Source: Monosporascus cannonballus | Taxonomy: Eukaryota > Ascomycota > Sordariomycetes > Xylariales | DNA: 64,000 nt | NCBI GenBank assembly: GCA_004154925.1 | Contig: QJNS01000014.1 | Span: 1-64,000, forward strand | Direction of reading: 5' to 3' | Shown: one piece after another, positions 21,000-31,499 of the stretch | Layout: each line of letters begins with the position of its first letter | Position numbering within the stretch: position 1 is the stretch's first letter | Notes under the pieces: model-generated | What the model was told of the DNA's origin: nothing | What the model saw: only the letters and a program-made list of their open reading frames with translations | The model's database searches: none | Made by a program: the position numbers and the translations under genes

Positions 21000-22150
21000 T
21001 AAATTCTAGCTAGAAAATGATTAAGCTCACTTTTTTTTTCTTTTTTGCCTTATTGTCGGTTTTTTATTCAGTTATTCTAACTTTTTTATAAGGTTAAAAA
21101 ATCTCTCCTTTTTTGGAATTCCTTTTAACGGGAAAATAACATTCGCTCTTAAAATATCCCTTTTTGCTATAATTAAAACACTTTACTTTAAATTTATTTT
21201 TCTTGGGTTTTTTCGAAAGGGAAATCGCTAGTTTTTAAGGCTTACCTTTATCCTTTTTAATTCGGCTACTGGAGCTTTTATCGTTATCTTATCTGCCGGT
21301 CCCTTTCTTCTCAAAATACGGATTAAAGATATATCGGTTAACAATAATAACCTTATTTATATATTTTCTAAAAATTCCTATTTTAAGTTCCATATACAAT
21401 TCGTCTTTAACTTAAAGTTTGAAGCCATTATAATAAAAATAAAATAATATATTTTTTAACAAATGTGAAATAATAATTAAGTAATTAAACTTAATTATAT
21501 ATTCGGATAATAATTTAGTTTAGCAAACGCAATAAAATTGCTTAATTACTTTTTATTTTTTATTTAGGTATCCGAGTAATATTCCTATTTTTTCCTCAAA
21601 ATATTTATATTTGCTAAACATATAATCAGTTATATCCGGAAATTCCTTAAGGTAATTTTGCAAGTAATTTTTCATAATAGGTTCGAACTATAAAAGAACT
21701 TTTTCGATAAGTAACTAAAAAATAATTATTATTTTCTAATAATTTTCAATCAAAAACTTTTTATAAAATTTAAGATAAAATTTGGCCGAAACTAAAAATC
21801 TCTTTAAATCTTTTAATTTATCGTAAGGCTTAAGGGGAATTAACTTATAACCTTTAATATTCGATATTTTATGATAATTAGAAAATAAAATATTTTTTCG
21901 CACATCTAATTCGTACCAAATAATAATAAGATCGAGGCTTTTTGTTATTAAACAAACTGAACGTTTTTTTAGGGCCTTAACTTCGGTTATTAAGATATAT
22001 AATTTCTTATTAACTGTTAACTCCTTTTCTTTTTTTTCTGAAACTTTGCTCTATATTTTTTCTCAATTCTTTCTTTAACCTTTTCCTGCTTTAATTCCTT
22101 TTTTTGAACTTTAATAATATCCTTAGAAATCGGGGTAAACTATTATTAGA
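21000..22150 (-). pseudogene. Broken gag of B1 with zinc-knuckle remnant
   Basis: At about 21,150-21,188 the minus strand reads VKCFNYSKKGYF, a CCHC zinc knuckle (C-x2-C-x4-H-x4-C) in which the second C and the H have become Y. The corresponding B2 position keeps the histidine. The lysine-rich flanks and the position next to the 5' LTR fit nucleocapsid. No complete frame remains. Confidence 0.6.
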
Positions 22151-22402
22151 ATTATAAAAAAGGCCTCCTTAAAATTAAATAATAAAGGATATTATATTAT
22201 TAGTTAGTTAAAGAATTTTTTTAATAAAGAATAAATCCTTAAATCTTATTAATAATATTTTATTAACTAATAACGGTAATCGGATATATTGTTTAGTTTT
22301 TGAATATCGTCCTATATTATCGTTTGTATTAAGTTCAAAAAAGCTTACAACCTAATTAGGCGGTAAATTATTCGTCGGCTATTAATTAAGGAATTATCAA
22401 AA

Positions 22403-22826
22403 TATATCAAACCTATTATATATTTACTTAAAAGTATAAATAATATCCGAAATAAGATTTTGATTTACAAATAATAATAAAACGAGAAATAATTCAGAAA
22501 TCTATTTATTAAAACGTTTTAAAAAGTTTTTTCTTCATTAAAAAACAGTACAGTTACCTCTTAGTTAAAAGCTTAAATTAATAACTAAAAAGCGAAAAAA
22601 TAAAGTAAGTAATTATTTACATAAAAAACCTAAAATCTTATACCTCTTTCTATTCTTTTGGTATAATACTTATCTCTTAAATCTATTAAATCACGGAGAT
22701 TACAGTAATCTATGTAATTCAATAAATCAGTTAGATTACTTTAAGTTACGTAACTTGAAGTATGGAGCTTTTCCATTTCTGCAGCTCTGGAGCCTCCAAA
22801 ACGGGTCTGCTCGGGGATCCGTAACA
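22403..22826 (-). repeat. Family B LTR (5' LTR of B1)
   Basis: 424 bp, from TATATCAAACC (from TGTAACGAACC) to GGGGATCCGTAACA. Followed by ATAAG. Confidence 0.88.
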
Positions 22827-22831
22827 ATAAG

Positions 22832-23425
22832 TCAATTAAAAAGTAAATAATTTTTGTATCTAATAGGTTTATTTGTAATTATTATAATATTGTAAGTACG
22901 TTTTTAATATCTAGTTTAACCGTTTTATTTACCCGTTTGGTTCAAGGTTAAATACTTTAAATAATCTATAATTTAAATTAATTTGTAATGTAAATCTTTA
23001 GCAAAATTTTGAAATAAATATAATTTCTTTATTAAACATAATTTCGTAAAATAATTCGTATATATTAATTCTTTTTAAAATATATATATATTGTTTATTT
23101 TATATTGATATCTTTATAATGCAGTAAAAAATGAGAAGATTTCGTAAATCGATTAACAATAACGAAAATATTATTATAATATATTGTTATTGCTAGATTT
23201 TCGGATAAGAGAAATTTCGTAATAAAGTTTAAAATAATTACAATATATAATATTGTTAAAATTAGTAAAAATTTTAATTTTCACCATAATTTATGCTATT
23301 ATACTTTGGCCTTATTATAAAGGTTATGTTTTTATTATATTTTTTAAATTGTTATTTTTATTTTAAGAAAAGAAATTTAAATTAATGAGGATACGACCTT
23401 AGCCATAATACTAAAAAATCGGCAA
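22832..23425 (-). pseudogene. Old family C chromovirus (C3), integrase core
   Basis: The minus strand reads an integrase: zinc-binding text YNKAKV and HKLW, then FITKFLLSENLAITIYYNNI, FVIVNRFTKSSHFLLHYKDI and later a TKRVNKT stretch where Q-T-N-G-Q-T-E-R is expected. It continues, beyond B1, with the C-terminal part at 14,593-15,645. The text is related to the C1 integrase (IFAIVDRFTKCSYFF), so I class it as an old family C relative. The 5' half (LTR, gag, RT) is missing; the element is cut near 23,425. Confidence 0.65.
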
Positions 23426-23428
23426 TTT

Positions 23429-23448
23429 CAAACCCTAATTAGGGTTTG
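23429..23448. repeat. Perfect 20-bp palindrome with head-to-head telomere-type units
   Basis: CAAACCCTAATTAGGGTTTG is its own reverse complement and joins one CCCTAA to one TTAGGG, the usual fungal telomere unit. It lies at the junction between truncated C3 and the Copia remnant D3. Only one unit per side is present, so it is not a telomere array. Confidence 0.85.
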
Positions 23449-23565
23449 GACAACCTAATCCACCTTATAAGAACTAGCTATGCATATCATCACAGTTTAT
23501 AATGTCGAATTATTACCGAATTTTAATTTGGCCAATTTGAGCTTAATTAATAAATACCAGAAAAA

Positions 23566-23771
23566 TGTAAGATAATGGACAGCTGTAAGCTGGATGAGAT
23601 GATCTCCGACCAGTTGCAGAGCGTATTCCAAGAGGTGAATGTATTAGGTTATTTCTATCTAGCGTTTTCCACTAGCTATCAGATGGTGGATTTATACTAG
23701 TAAGTGAGTCGGTGGCTGATCGGTGGCTGGTTGGCTACCAGCCTTATCCTTATAGAAGCTGTATTCTCACC
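23566..23771 (-). repeat. Solo LTR of family A
   Basis: 206 bp on the minus strand (plus-strand text TGTAAGATAATGGACAGCTG to GCTGTATTCTCACC), flanked by AAAAA on both sides (23,561-23,565 and 23,772-23,776), although that TSD is low-complexity. The sequence is clearly less AT-rich than the LTRs of the full-length A copies. Confidence 0.85.
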
Positions 23772-24150
23772 AAAAAAATCGGTTTTATTTTATACATTAT
23801 AATTAATACATAACTTGATATATCCTTTACGATATCCCGGTTTGTACGATTTAATTTGAACCATAATAACGTATATTATAAAGCTGTTAATTAAATTATA
23901 TTATACTTAATCGAAATCAAAATTATATCGTTATAATTTGATAATAAAAATATAATAAATATTTTAAATAATAATTATTTTATAATTAAAATAATTATTC
24001 AGAAATGTTTTAAATTTATATTATAAATAATACATAAATAAGCAAAATACAATAATTATTTTTTATATACATTGCAAAAAAAAACTTATTTTATTTTCGA
24101 TTAACCGAAAAATTCAAAATCGGCCTAAATAATAAATGGTGAAATATATA

Positions 24151-25506
24151 CACTAATGCGCCAAAAAATCCGTACAACCCAACTAATGCACTCCGCCTTC
24201 GGACATATTACATATCTTTATTTATAGATATCTTTGCCAATTTGAGGTCAATTAATAAATGCTATATATTATTATGAAGCTTTAAATTTAGCGGTTAAAG
24301 CTGCATATACCACCTATAGGCCTGACATTACGGCTTTTAGTCTGTTGCGGAATAATTTAATAAGCTTAGTTATAAAGCAGAGATCAATTTAGAATTACGC
24401 GTTTTGAATTATTTTAAATGTACGTTGACGGTCTTTTTTGTTATTAAAGAAATAACCGAATTCGGGTTTAATTTCGTAAATCTTATCCTTAAAAATATAC
24501 TAAATATATTCCATTAGGTTTAAATCTGGCGAATATGTTAGTTATTCGATTACTTATATACTATGGTTTTCGAAAACTTTTTAACGACTTTTCTCTTATA
24601 TATGAAAGCGTTATTTTGAATAAGAGGATCGCCAGCTTCGTATAACGAAAATATTTTTTTTCGAGGATTTTATAATAACGCCGGGAAATTATTTCGCTAT
24701 TGGGTAAATCCGAATCATTTTCGCAAAGGATAATAAGAGAAAAACCGCTTTCGCCGTTACGTTATTACATTATTTTTTAAATTATAATAAATACCGGAGG
24801 TTTTCCATAGCTTTAAAAATTAACAAGGTCCTTCCGGTAACGTTCTGACGTAAAACGAAATATCTATTGCCCGGGACGCCCGAAAATATTTTGTATCGTA
24901 TATTCGTCGGAAAATAAAGCTAATAACAACTTCCGTAAATTATCCCGTTTAAAAGTTTCCGTAACGAAATGTAACCGTTTACGAACGTTATTAGCGGTAA
25001 GCTTAATTCTTTTCGCGGTACGCCATCTCCTTATTGCCAACGTACGGAAAAAGCGCCTTATCGTCGTACGGCTCAAATTAAAGGCCGTTTTCTTTTAAAG
25101 CCTGCAATACGTATTCCGGGAATACCGACAATCTAATTAATATAAATATGAAATTAACCGACCCTTAATAATATGCGGCCGCCCTGGCCGAAGTAAATTA
25201 TGGACCGTTCTGTAAGTTATAAAACGTTAAAGTTGTTCTGCGATTCGTTCGCGGCTGGTATTTACCGTTTCGACCACCCGGGTCTGGGTTATACCCGACA
25301 TAACAGCACCAATCATAAAGGTACGAGCCTCTGAAGAGAACTCCTGGTGACGCCTTCGACCAGCGGTTAAAATGTGACTAGCTTCATTTAAATCCATGCT
25401 GTGGTTGGGAAGTTATTAAAAAGTGTACGAATGGGAATTAGAAGATATAGTGGTATTGAAGGTGAAAAAGTTCGCTATCGTACGAATTTTTTTTGACGTA
25501 TTAGTG
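24151..25506 (-). mobile_element. Tc1/mariner-type DNA transposon
   Basis: 1,356 bp, flanked by TA on both sides (24,149-24,150 and 25,507-25,508). The terminal inverted repeats are about 28 bp: left CACTAATGCGCCAAAAAA then TCCGTAC, right (reverse complement) CACTAATACGTCAAAAAA then AATTCGTAC. Length, TA target and a DDE-type transposase on the minus strand agree. It is nested in Copia remnant D3. Confidence 0.88.
24380..25400 (-). pseudogene. Broken Tc1/mariner transposase
   Basis: The N-terminal helix-turn-helix and linker are open at 24,864-25,076 (70 residues: TIRRFFRTLAIRRWRTAKRI, KLTANNVRKRLHF, then LFSDEYTIQ containing the first catalytic D of FSDE). Further along the minus strand QNNAFIYKRKVVKK matches Q-D-N-A-x-x-H with the second catalytic D changed to N. 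VIEWLTYSPDLNLMEYIW (about 24,500-24,550), allowing one stop, matches the third block Y-S-P-D-L-N-P-I-E-x-x-W. Frameshifts and stops between the blocks make it inactive. Confidence 0.8.
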
Positions 25507-25901
25507 TAATATAATAATTAACAGATTATACGGTTAATTAATACTAACGTCACTTTTTAAAAATATAATTATAATATATAAATATATATAATTATCAATT
25601 ACAAAAAATAATAAAAATTTTTAATTAAAATAAATTATACGCTTATAAGCAATATGCTAATTAATAAATTAATTAAAGCCTTATAAAAAACTGTTTAAGT
25701 ATTTTAAAAAATAATTAAATTTAATAAATAATATAAAAACTTTAAATTAATAAAAAAACTCTAAAAGTTATTTTGAATAAAAAATTAATTAATTGGAAAA
25801 CTTTAATCGTCAAAAGAAAAACAAAATAAATAATTACAGCTTTAGGAAATAATAAAGTATAACGATTAACGCCGTAAATGCTTTAAGGCGTTAAGAGGGT
25901 A

Positions 25902-26066
25902 TGTTAGCTAGCTGGATAGTGCGAAGCGTTCCCCATATACGGAAAGGTTCCATATTGATCGGCTCATGTATGTTCCGTGGCTAAGTTACTTAGAGTTGTA
26001 CGCGTACGAGAGCACCTACAACTTAACTGAATACAACAACACAACTGATGTCCCCTATATCTGACA
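25902..26066 (+). repeat. Family D (Copia) LTR, 3' LTR of D3
   Basis: 165 bp, TGTTAGCTAGCTGG to CCTATATCTGACA. The consensus ends are TGTCAG...CTGACA, a 6-bp inverted repeat. The same LTR is at 35,752, 48,302 and 49,121. Confidence 0.88.
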
Positions 26067-26398
26067 GGTGGCGCGTTGGGGGGATGGGGCGTTGGTGGGG
26101 GGGTCGCCTTATAGTTGAGGAACGGACCGATGGGCGCTTGGCAAGGGAACCCCGCGCTTGGCTGCATGCTGTGGAACTTTCGGACTTCCATTTCTGGCTC
26201 CGTATCGATCTACTACGTCGTAGGAGTAAGTTAAACATCCTAGTCAGGCACCCCCACTCATCCAACGCATTTCTCATCCAAATACGACATATCCTAATAG
26301 AATTAATGGGAATATCACTACTTTTACTAATACAAGAGTAAGTCCTTCAGTTCTTCGTATGCCTCCCGTCAGCAACGATCACGTTCTGACAGCTTTAT
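26067..26398. other. GC-rich island, no recognised gene
   Basis: About 330 bases of normal, locally G-rich composition (a GGGGGGATGGGGCG stretch near 26,078) begin exactly at the end of the D3 LTR and stop where the truncated A copy begins. CpA and TpG are common here, unlike the flanks, so RIP did not affect it. A 97-residue plus-strand frame and an 84-residue minus-strand frame overlap; neither resembles a known domain. It is probably unique host DNA caught between transposons. Confidence 0.6.
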
Positions 26399-26559
26399 TC
26401 GAAAGCAGTCAAACGGCGGAAGCGGGAAATGTAATAATATAACAGTTCTCGAAAATTACCTTATTAATAAGGATATCTTAAAATTACGCTTAATCGGAAA
26501 TTAATTACGGAATAATAAGAAAAGGATCGTAATATTTATAAAAAGGATTTAAATTTATA

Positions 26560-27215
26560 AACTTATAAAACGGCGACAAAATTAGATTTTCGTAATTATA
26601 ATAAACGATCGGAAATTAACATTTAATATATTAATAAAACGATATTTCTTTAAGAATAATTGCATTAAGGACGAATTCGGTTTTGCGAAGAACGTCGAAT
26701 TAACGACCGATCGTAAGTATGTTGGAACGTTCGTATTCGGTACCTATAATACGAACCTTTTCGAATTTATTAATCAACTTTTAATTATTAATGCAGAATT
26801 GAAAAACCGTTGCGGTAATACCTTTAAGGACGATTGGAATATGAACGAAAATAAAACGGTAACATTAATAATATTAGAAATAATTATTTATTACGCGAAA
26901 AGCTATATAATAATAATTAATTACGACGTAATTTAAGGCGCCCGGAATTTGGACATAAATCGTACGGTAATTTAATAATGTTATATTACATAAATAAAAT
27001 ACTACTTATTGCCGTTCGTAATGTAATTAATATTTATTTTAATATTGGCGTTAAAAAAATAACGCTGGAAGTAATTCGAGTTATTATTAATATTAAAATA
27101 TTATTTTTCTTAAAACTTTTAAGAAAACAATTTGGCGAACAAAAAAAAAGAAATTATACGCAGAATAAACGGAAAAGGCGAAATAAAAACGAAGAAAAAC
27201 GGAAAACTGAATAAA
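26560..27215 (+). pseudogene. Extra reading frame of family A (A3 copy, best preserved)
   Basis: From about 26,600 a plus-strand frame reads NDRKLTFNILIKRYF, then IKDEFGFAKNVELTTDRKYV, GTFVFGTYNTNLFEFINQLL and ENKTVTLIILEIIIYYAK before its first stop near 26,935; the region after it contains a lysine/arginine-rich tail at about 27,115-27,214. Over 90 codons are open here while the rest of the element is full of stops. The same frame exists in A1 and A2 with different substitutions. No family recognised. It may be a third ORF of the retroelement or captured host sequence. Confidence 0.45.
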
Positions 27216-27492
27216 ACGCTAACGTAAAAGAAATCAAAATATAGACGCGAAAGAAAAAAAAGATAAATAAAACGGAGCTAAAAATGGATGATAATAGAGA
27301 AATAAGGAGAACATAATTAATTACGTAATATAGTACGTATTAATTATTACAGCAATTATTTATATTATAATATAACTTACGTATTTATAATGAGAGATTA
27401 TTAGCAAATATATGTAATAAATTTATAAAACTACTTATATTAAATTAATGATTATATTATTAATAATTATTAACTGAAAAAAAGGAAGTAAT

Positions 27493-27699
27493 TATAAGAA
27501 TATAGCTTTTATAAGGATAAGGTTAATAACCAACTTATTACTCATTAACTATCACTCAACTTATTAATATAAATCTATTATCTGGCAGCTAATAAGAAAC
27601 GCTGGATGGAAATAACTTAATACACTTACTTCTTGGAATTTGCTTTACGACTGGTCGGAGATCACCTTACCCCTGCTCCCAGCTGTCCATTATCTTACA
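27493..27699 (+). repeat. Family A LTR (3' LTR of A3)
   Basis: 207 bp, TATAAGAATATAGCTTTT to CATTATCTTACA. It has fewer C-to-T changes than the A1 and A2 LTRs near its 3' end. Confidence 0.88.
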
Positions 27700-27789
27700 A
27701 GAAATAAGAGAGAATACAGATGTCGGCGAGCTAGCTAGCTATATATAGACCTACTAAGATCACCTAGTATGGTAACGCATGGACCCGCC

Positions 27790-27937
27790 AAGGCTGTAGC
27801 TCTCAGTATATCGTAAAATCTCTAACATATACGGCTTAAAGAAATCGCCGTTATTATAGTAGAAAGATTTTACTAGCATATTAAAAAACGTAGGATTTAC
27901 CTTCGTCATTTATAAAACTTATTATCTTTTTCGTTAA
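27790..27937 (+). pseudogene. Ty1/Copia D2, RT fragment (left part)
   Basis: The plus strand reads IYGLKKSPLL (27,827-27,856), two stops for W-Q, then KDFTSILKNVGFTFVIYK. This matches the Copia RT block L-Y-G-L-x-x-S-P-L-L-W-Q and the following E/K-P-C-C region. The frame continues across the A2 insertion (TSD GTTAA) at 35,352 with GVLLLFYINNII, which corresponds to the Copia F-Y-V-D-D-I motif with both D changed to N. The sequence is cut on the left near 27,790; the 90 bases before that are unassigned. Confidence 0.75.
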
Positions 27938-28143
27938 TGTAAGAATACAGCCCTTATAAGGATGAGGCTGGTAGCCGACCAGCCACCGATCAGTCACCGA
28001 CCCACTTATTAATATAAATCCACCATCTAGCAGCTAATGGGAAACGCCAAATAAAAGTAACCTAATATATTTATTTTTTGCAATCTGCTTTACGACTGGT
28101 CGGCAATCACCTTACCCAGCTTACAGCTATTTATTATTTTATA
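27938..28143 (+). repeat. Family A 5' LTR of A2
   Basis: 206 bp starting TGTAAGAATACAGCCCTTAT, the least mutated LTR start of the family, and ending TTATTATTTTATA. Confidence 0.9.
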
Positions 28144-30239
28144 ATTTTTTTTATTTCTTATGGAAAATAACGTAATAATTATTAAAAATAAAGTTCGCCG
28201 ATTATAAAACGAACTTAAGTTATTAATCGAAAAAACCGCCGATCGGAACCCAATTAACGAACGATTGATTACGGTACGGAAATAGGCGAGAAAATTTATA
28301 ACGGAGCTTTAACGGGCAAAGGATTATAATCCCTAAAATTTTAAATCCTTTTATATATATAATAAGGATACGTCCCGATAACCGTTAGTTAAACGGTCGG
28401 AAAATAGGCGTAATATAATAAACGTATTCCGGAATTTAAAATTAAAAATATTAAATTTTTTAATAATAACTAGATTTTAAAAATTATTTATTAATAACAT
28501 AAATAATATTTGGAATTATTCTAATAATTAACCGAATAATAAGTAATAACATAAGTTGAAAAAATAAAGCTTTATAAATTAATTATAATATTATTGCAAA
28601 AGTTTAAAGTCGATAAGCGAATATTACGTTATAATTATCTGAAATTTTCCGAACGCATATTAATTAAAAAAAACTTTAAATAAAAATTATTATACAAATT
28701 TACGTCAAAAAGTTAAAAGGAAATGCTTTTATTTATATTTAATAGGCCGTAAACCATATAGACGTTTTTATTGTAAATATTTAATAATTATACTACCTAA
28801 TATTTAATTATTTTAATTACGATAAAAAACTAAAAATAAAAAACTTATAAATTTTTATTCGGAAAAAATACGTAAATCTTAACGTTTTAATAAAGAATAT
28901 AAGGAATAATTTATTGAATTATAATAATAATTTAATTAATCGTTATTAAATTATTATGTTAAATAAAAGCTCTTAATTTATAAAATAAAATTTATAAATA
29001 TTTTTAACCCGAAAAATCATTAAAATAATAAATATTTTATATTTAATTATTTTTAAAAATTAATATTAAAGTTACGAAATATTTAATTATAAAATAATAT
29101 TAAGTTAAAATAAATTAATAACGTAACAAATAAAATAAAATATTACTAGGACGCTTAAAAAAAGTAAAAAAAATCTAATTATTTCCCGTTAAAAAAATTA
29201 ATAAGGATAAATAATTTTACTTTAATGTTTTCGGGAAAAGAAAATTTTTAAAACAAATTAAAAACGTTATATAAGAATAATAAAAACTATAAGCATTTTT
29301 ATATTCGGAAAATAAATAATTACCGATTTAAGTTAGATCGGAATAAATCCGTATAATGTAATACCTTTAATTTTTATAAAAGCCTATTTAAATATTATAA
29401 TTATAAAAAGCTAAGTTATAAAAATATAAATTACAAATTTAAAAAAATGTAAAAACCTTATTATCCCGGCCATATAGAAATAAACCTTCGAAAACCGTAT
29501 AAAATGTAATAATATATAACGATAAATCAAATTAATTCTTAAACGTAAACCCAAAAAAGAAACCGGAATAAACGAATATATCCAATTTATTTTGGTTAAT
29601 AACTGCAAAATAATTAAAATAAAACCGCCTTTTAAATAAAAATACTTATTAAAAAAATACGGGGGATATAATAATATAAATAAATATAAATACCGGAACA
29701 TAGGTAAATATTATAAATAAAAAATTAAGGAAAAAGCTTAATTTTTAATTAATTTCCGTAAATATTCTAGGGCTTTTAATATTAATAATGCATATATTAA
29801 ATATTATAAGATTTCCATAATTGCTATTAATATAATAAATAATAACGGAAATAAACGAAATTTTAAGTAAATTTACTTTATAATATATTATAATCGGAAA
29901 GCGTTCGATTTCTTATTATTTAAACCCAAAATAAATAAAAAGAAACTTTATTAAATATAATTATATATAAATAATTATACAATTTATTATAAAATTTCGA
30001 TAAATAAAGAATTATAAACTTAAAGTTTTTAAATAAGCAAATTTATACCGTTAACCCAATAAATCTAACCGAAAAATTAAATATTCCGAAATTCGAAAAA
30101 TTACAAAAATAAAAAATAATTAAATTTTTTATATACTTAAAGAATTTCTAGCAACTATATTCCGAAAACATAATAAGAAAAATACCTTAATTATTAAAGA
30201 CGGAATATATAATAAACTTATTCCTAAGGAAAATACCTT

Positions 30240-30720
30240 TATTCGGCCTAATGTACCTTATTTCGAAAACCCCTAAAATAATATTCGAAAAATATATCCG
30301 AAGAAACCTAAAAATAGGCCGGATAGGTTATTCGAAAACGGACGTAAGGGCACTAATATTATTTATGCCCAAAAAGGACGGTAATTTCCGATTACATATT
30401 GATTATAAGGGGATAAATCGGATAATAATAAAAAGCCGATATTATTTACTATTAATCTTAAAAATAATATATTACGTAACGTTAATTAAAGTATTTTCGA
30501 AAATTAATTTTAAAAATATTTATTATTACATTAAAATTAAAAACATATAATTAATAAAAAACAGTTTTCCAAACGTAATACGGGTAATTCGAATATATAG
30601 TTATATTATTTGGCCTTATTAACGTATTAATTACGTTTTTAATCTATATATATAAAATATTAATTAAATTAATTAATTATATATACGTTTATATATTTAA
30701 AGAATATAATTATTTAGTAA
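30240..30720 (+). pseudogene. Reverse transcriptase remnant of A2
   Basis: A 99-residue frame (30,251-30,550) contains IRRNLKIGRIGYSKTDVRAL, PKKDGNFRLHIDYKGINRII and FSKINFKNIYYYIKIKN. These correspond in order to Gypsy RT blocks I-R-x-x-L-x-x-G-x-I-x-x-S, P-K-K-D-G-x-x-R-x-C-x-D-Y-R-x-L-N and F-S-K-I-D-L-x-x-A-Y-x-x-I-R-I. The catalytic block at about 30,690 reads YLKNII followed by stops. It is the longest open RT piece in the window, but it is dead. Confidence 0.85.
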
Positions 30721-31499
30721 AATAATAAAAGAAATATGCAAAATATTTCCAATTAATTTATAAATAATTGCCATAATATTAATTATTTGCCAAATTATTT
30801 ATATCCAAATTATTTAAAAAAAGATAAAATTTTTAAAGTTTATAATTAATATTAATAATTTGGTGATAAACCGTCGACGGGTACAGGCTTTGGAAACGTA
30901 ATTAAAACCAAAATTAATTTATAATATTTAAGTATTTTCGGGATTGGCAAATTTTTATCGGAAATTTACTGCCTATTATTTGCGTATTACCGAACCTATT
31001 ATTAAGTTTTTAAAAAAAACGTAAAGCAAAAATAAAATAGCAAAATTTAAATAATCCGAAAAAATTAAAAGGGCATTCCGAAACTTAAAAAATGCCTTTT
31101 AGTCGGTAACCATTTTCCGATATTAGGATAATATTAAAAATATTAGGATTAAAATAAACGTTTCGGTAAAAGCTATATTAAGGATATTTTTATAAAAATA
31201 CAAAAAATATTGAGGCTTAATTATATATTAATTACGAAAAATAACTTTAATCGAAAAACGGTAAATTATAAGATAACAAAAATTATTAGCGAATATAAAA
31301 AGCTTAAAATATTAACGGTAATACCTTAAAGATACGGAAATTTCTTTTTATTATTTACCAATTATATAATATTAAAGGATATAATAAAAGCGTTAACATA
31401 TAACCTTATGGTGACGTTAACTTAATAAATTTACCGTTTTACGTAATTTAATTTTAAAATTTAATATTAACCGAGCTTTATTAATCCGGTAAATAAATT

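Larger units (their letters stand above)
15646..22826 (-). mobile_element. Ty3/Gypsy chromovirus, family B, copy B1
   Basis: A 7,181-bp minus-strand element with LTRs of 423 and 424 bp. It is flanked by ATAAA (15,641-15,645) and ATAAG (22,827-22,831), a TSD in which one side has a G-to-A change as RIP would produce. Order on the minus strand is 5' LTR, gag with zinc knuckle, RT, integrase, chromodomain, 3' LTR. It is inserted in the integrase of old copy C3. Confidence 0.88.
23480..26066 (+). mobile_element. Ty1/Copia remnant D3 (3' part), with two insertions
   Basis: Pieces at about 23,480-23,565, 23,772-24,150 and 25,507-26,066 align with the RT end, RNase H region and 3' LTR of copy D1 (about 47,420-48,466). 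The 5' two thirds are absent. It is interrupted by a solo A LTR (23,566-23,771) and a Tc1/mariner element (24,151-25,506). It ends with a well-defined 165-bp LTR. No frame is readable. Confidence 0.7.
26400..27699 (+). mobile_element. Family A fragment A3 (3' end and LTR)
   Basis: Homology with A1 (13,310-14,592) and A2 (34,060-35,346) starts near 26,400 and runs through the extra reading frame to a complete 3' LTR. LTR, gag, RT and integrase to the left are missing. No matching TSD can be found because the 5' end is gone. Confidence 0.75.

Noticed and set aside
23429..23448. Telomere or chromosome end
   Set aside because: Only one TTAGGG unit per arm and transposon sequence on both sides; not an array.
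26023..26341. Overlapping plus- and minus-strand ORFs of 84-97 residues in the GC island
   Set aside because: Both borrow part of their sequence from the D3 LTR and neither shows a domain; kept only as part of the island description.
29411..29701. 96-residue minus-strand ORF resembling a membrane protein
   Set aside because: Antisense to the gag region of A2; composition is explained by AT richness.
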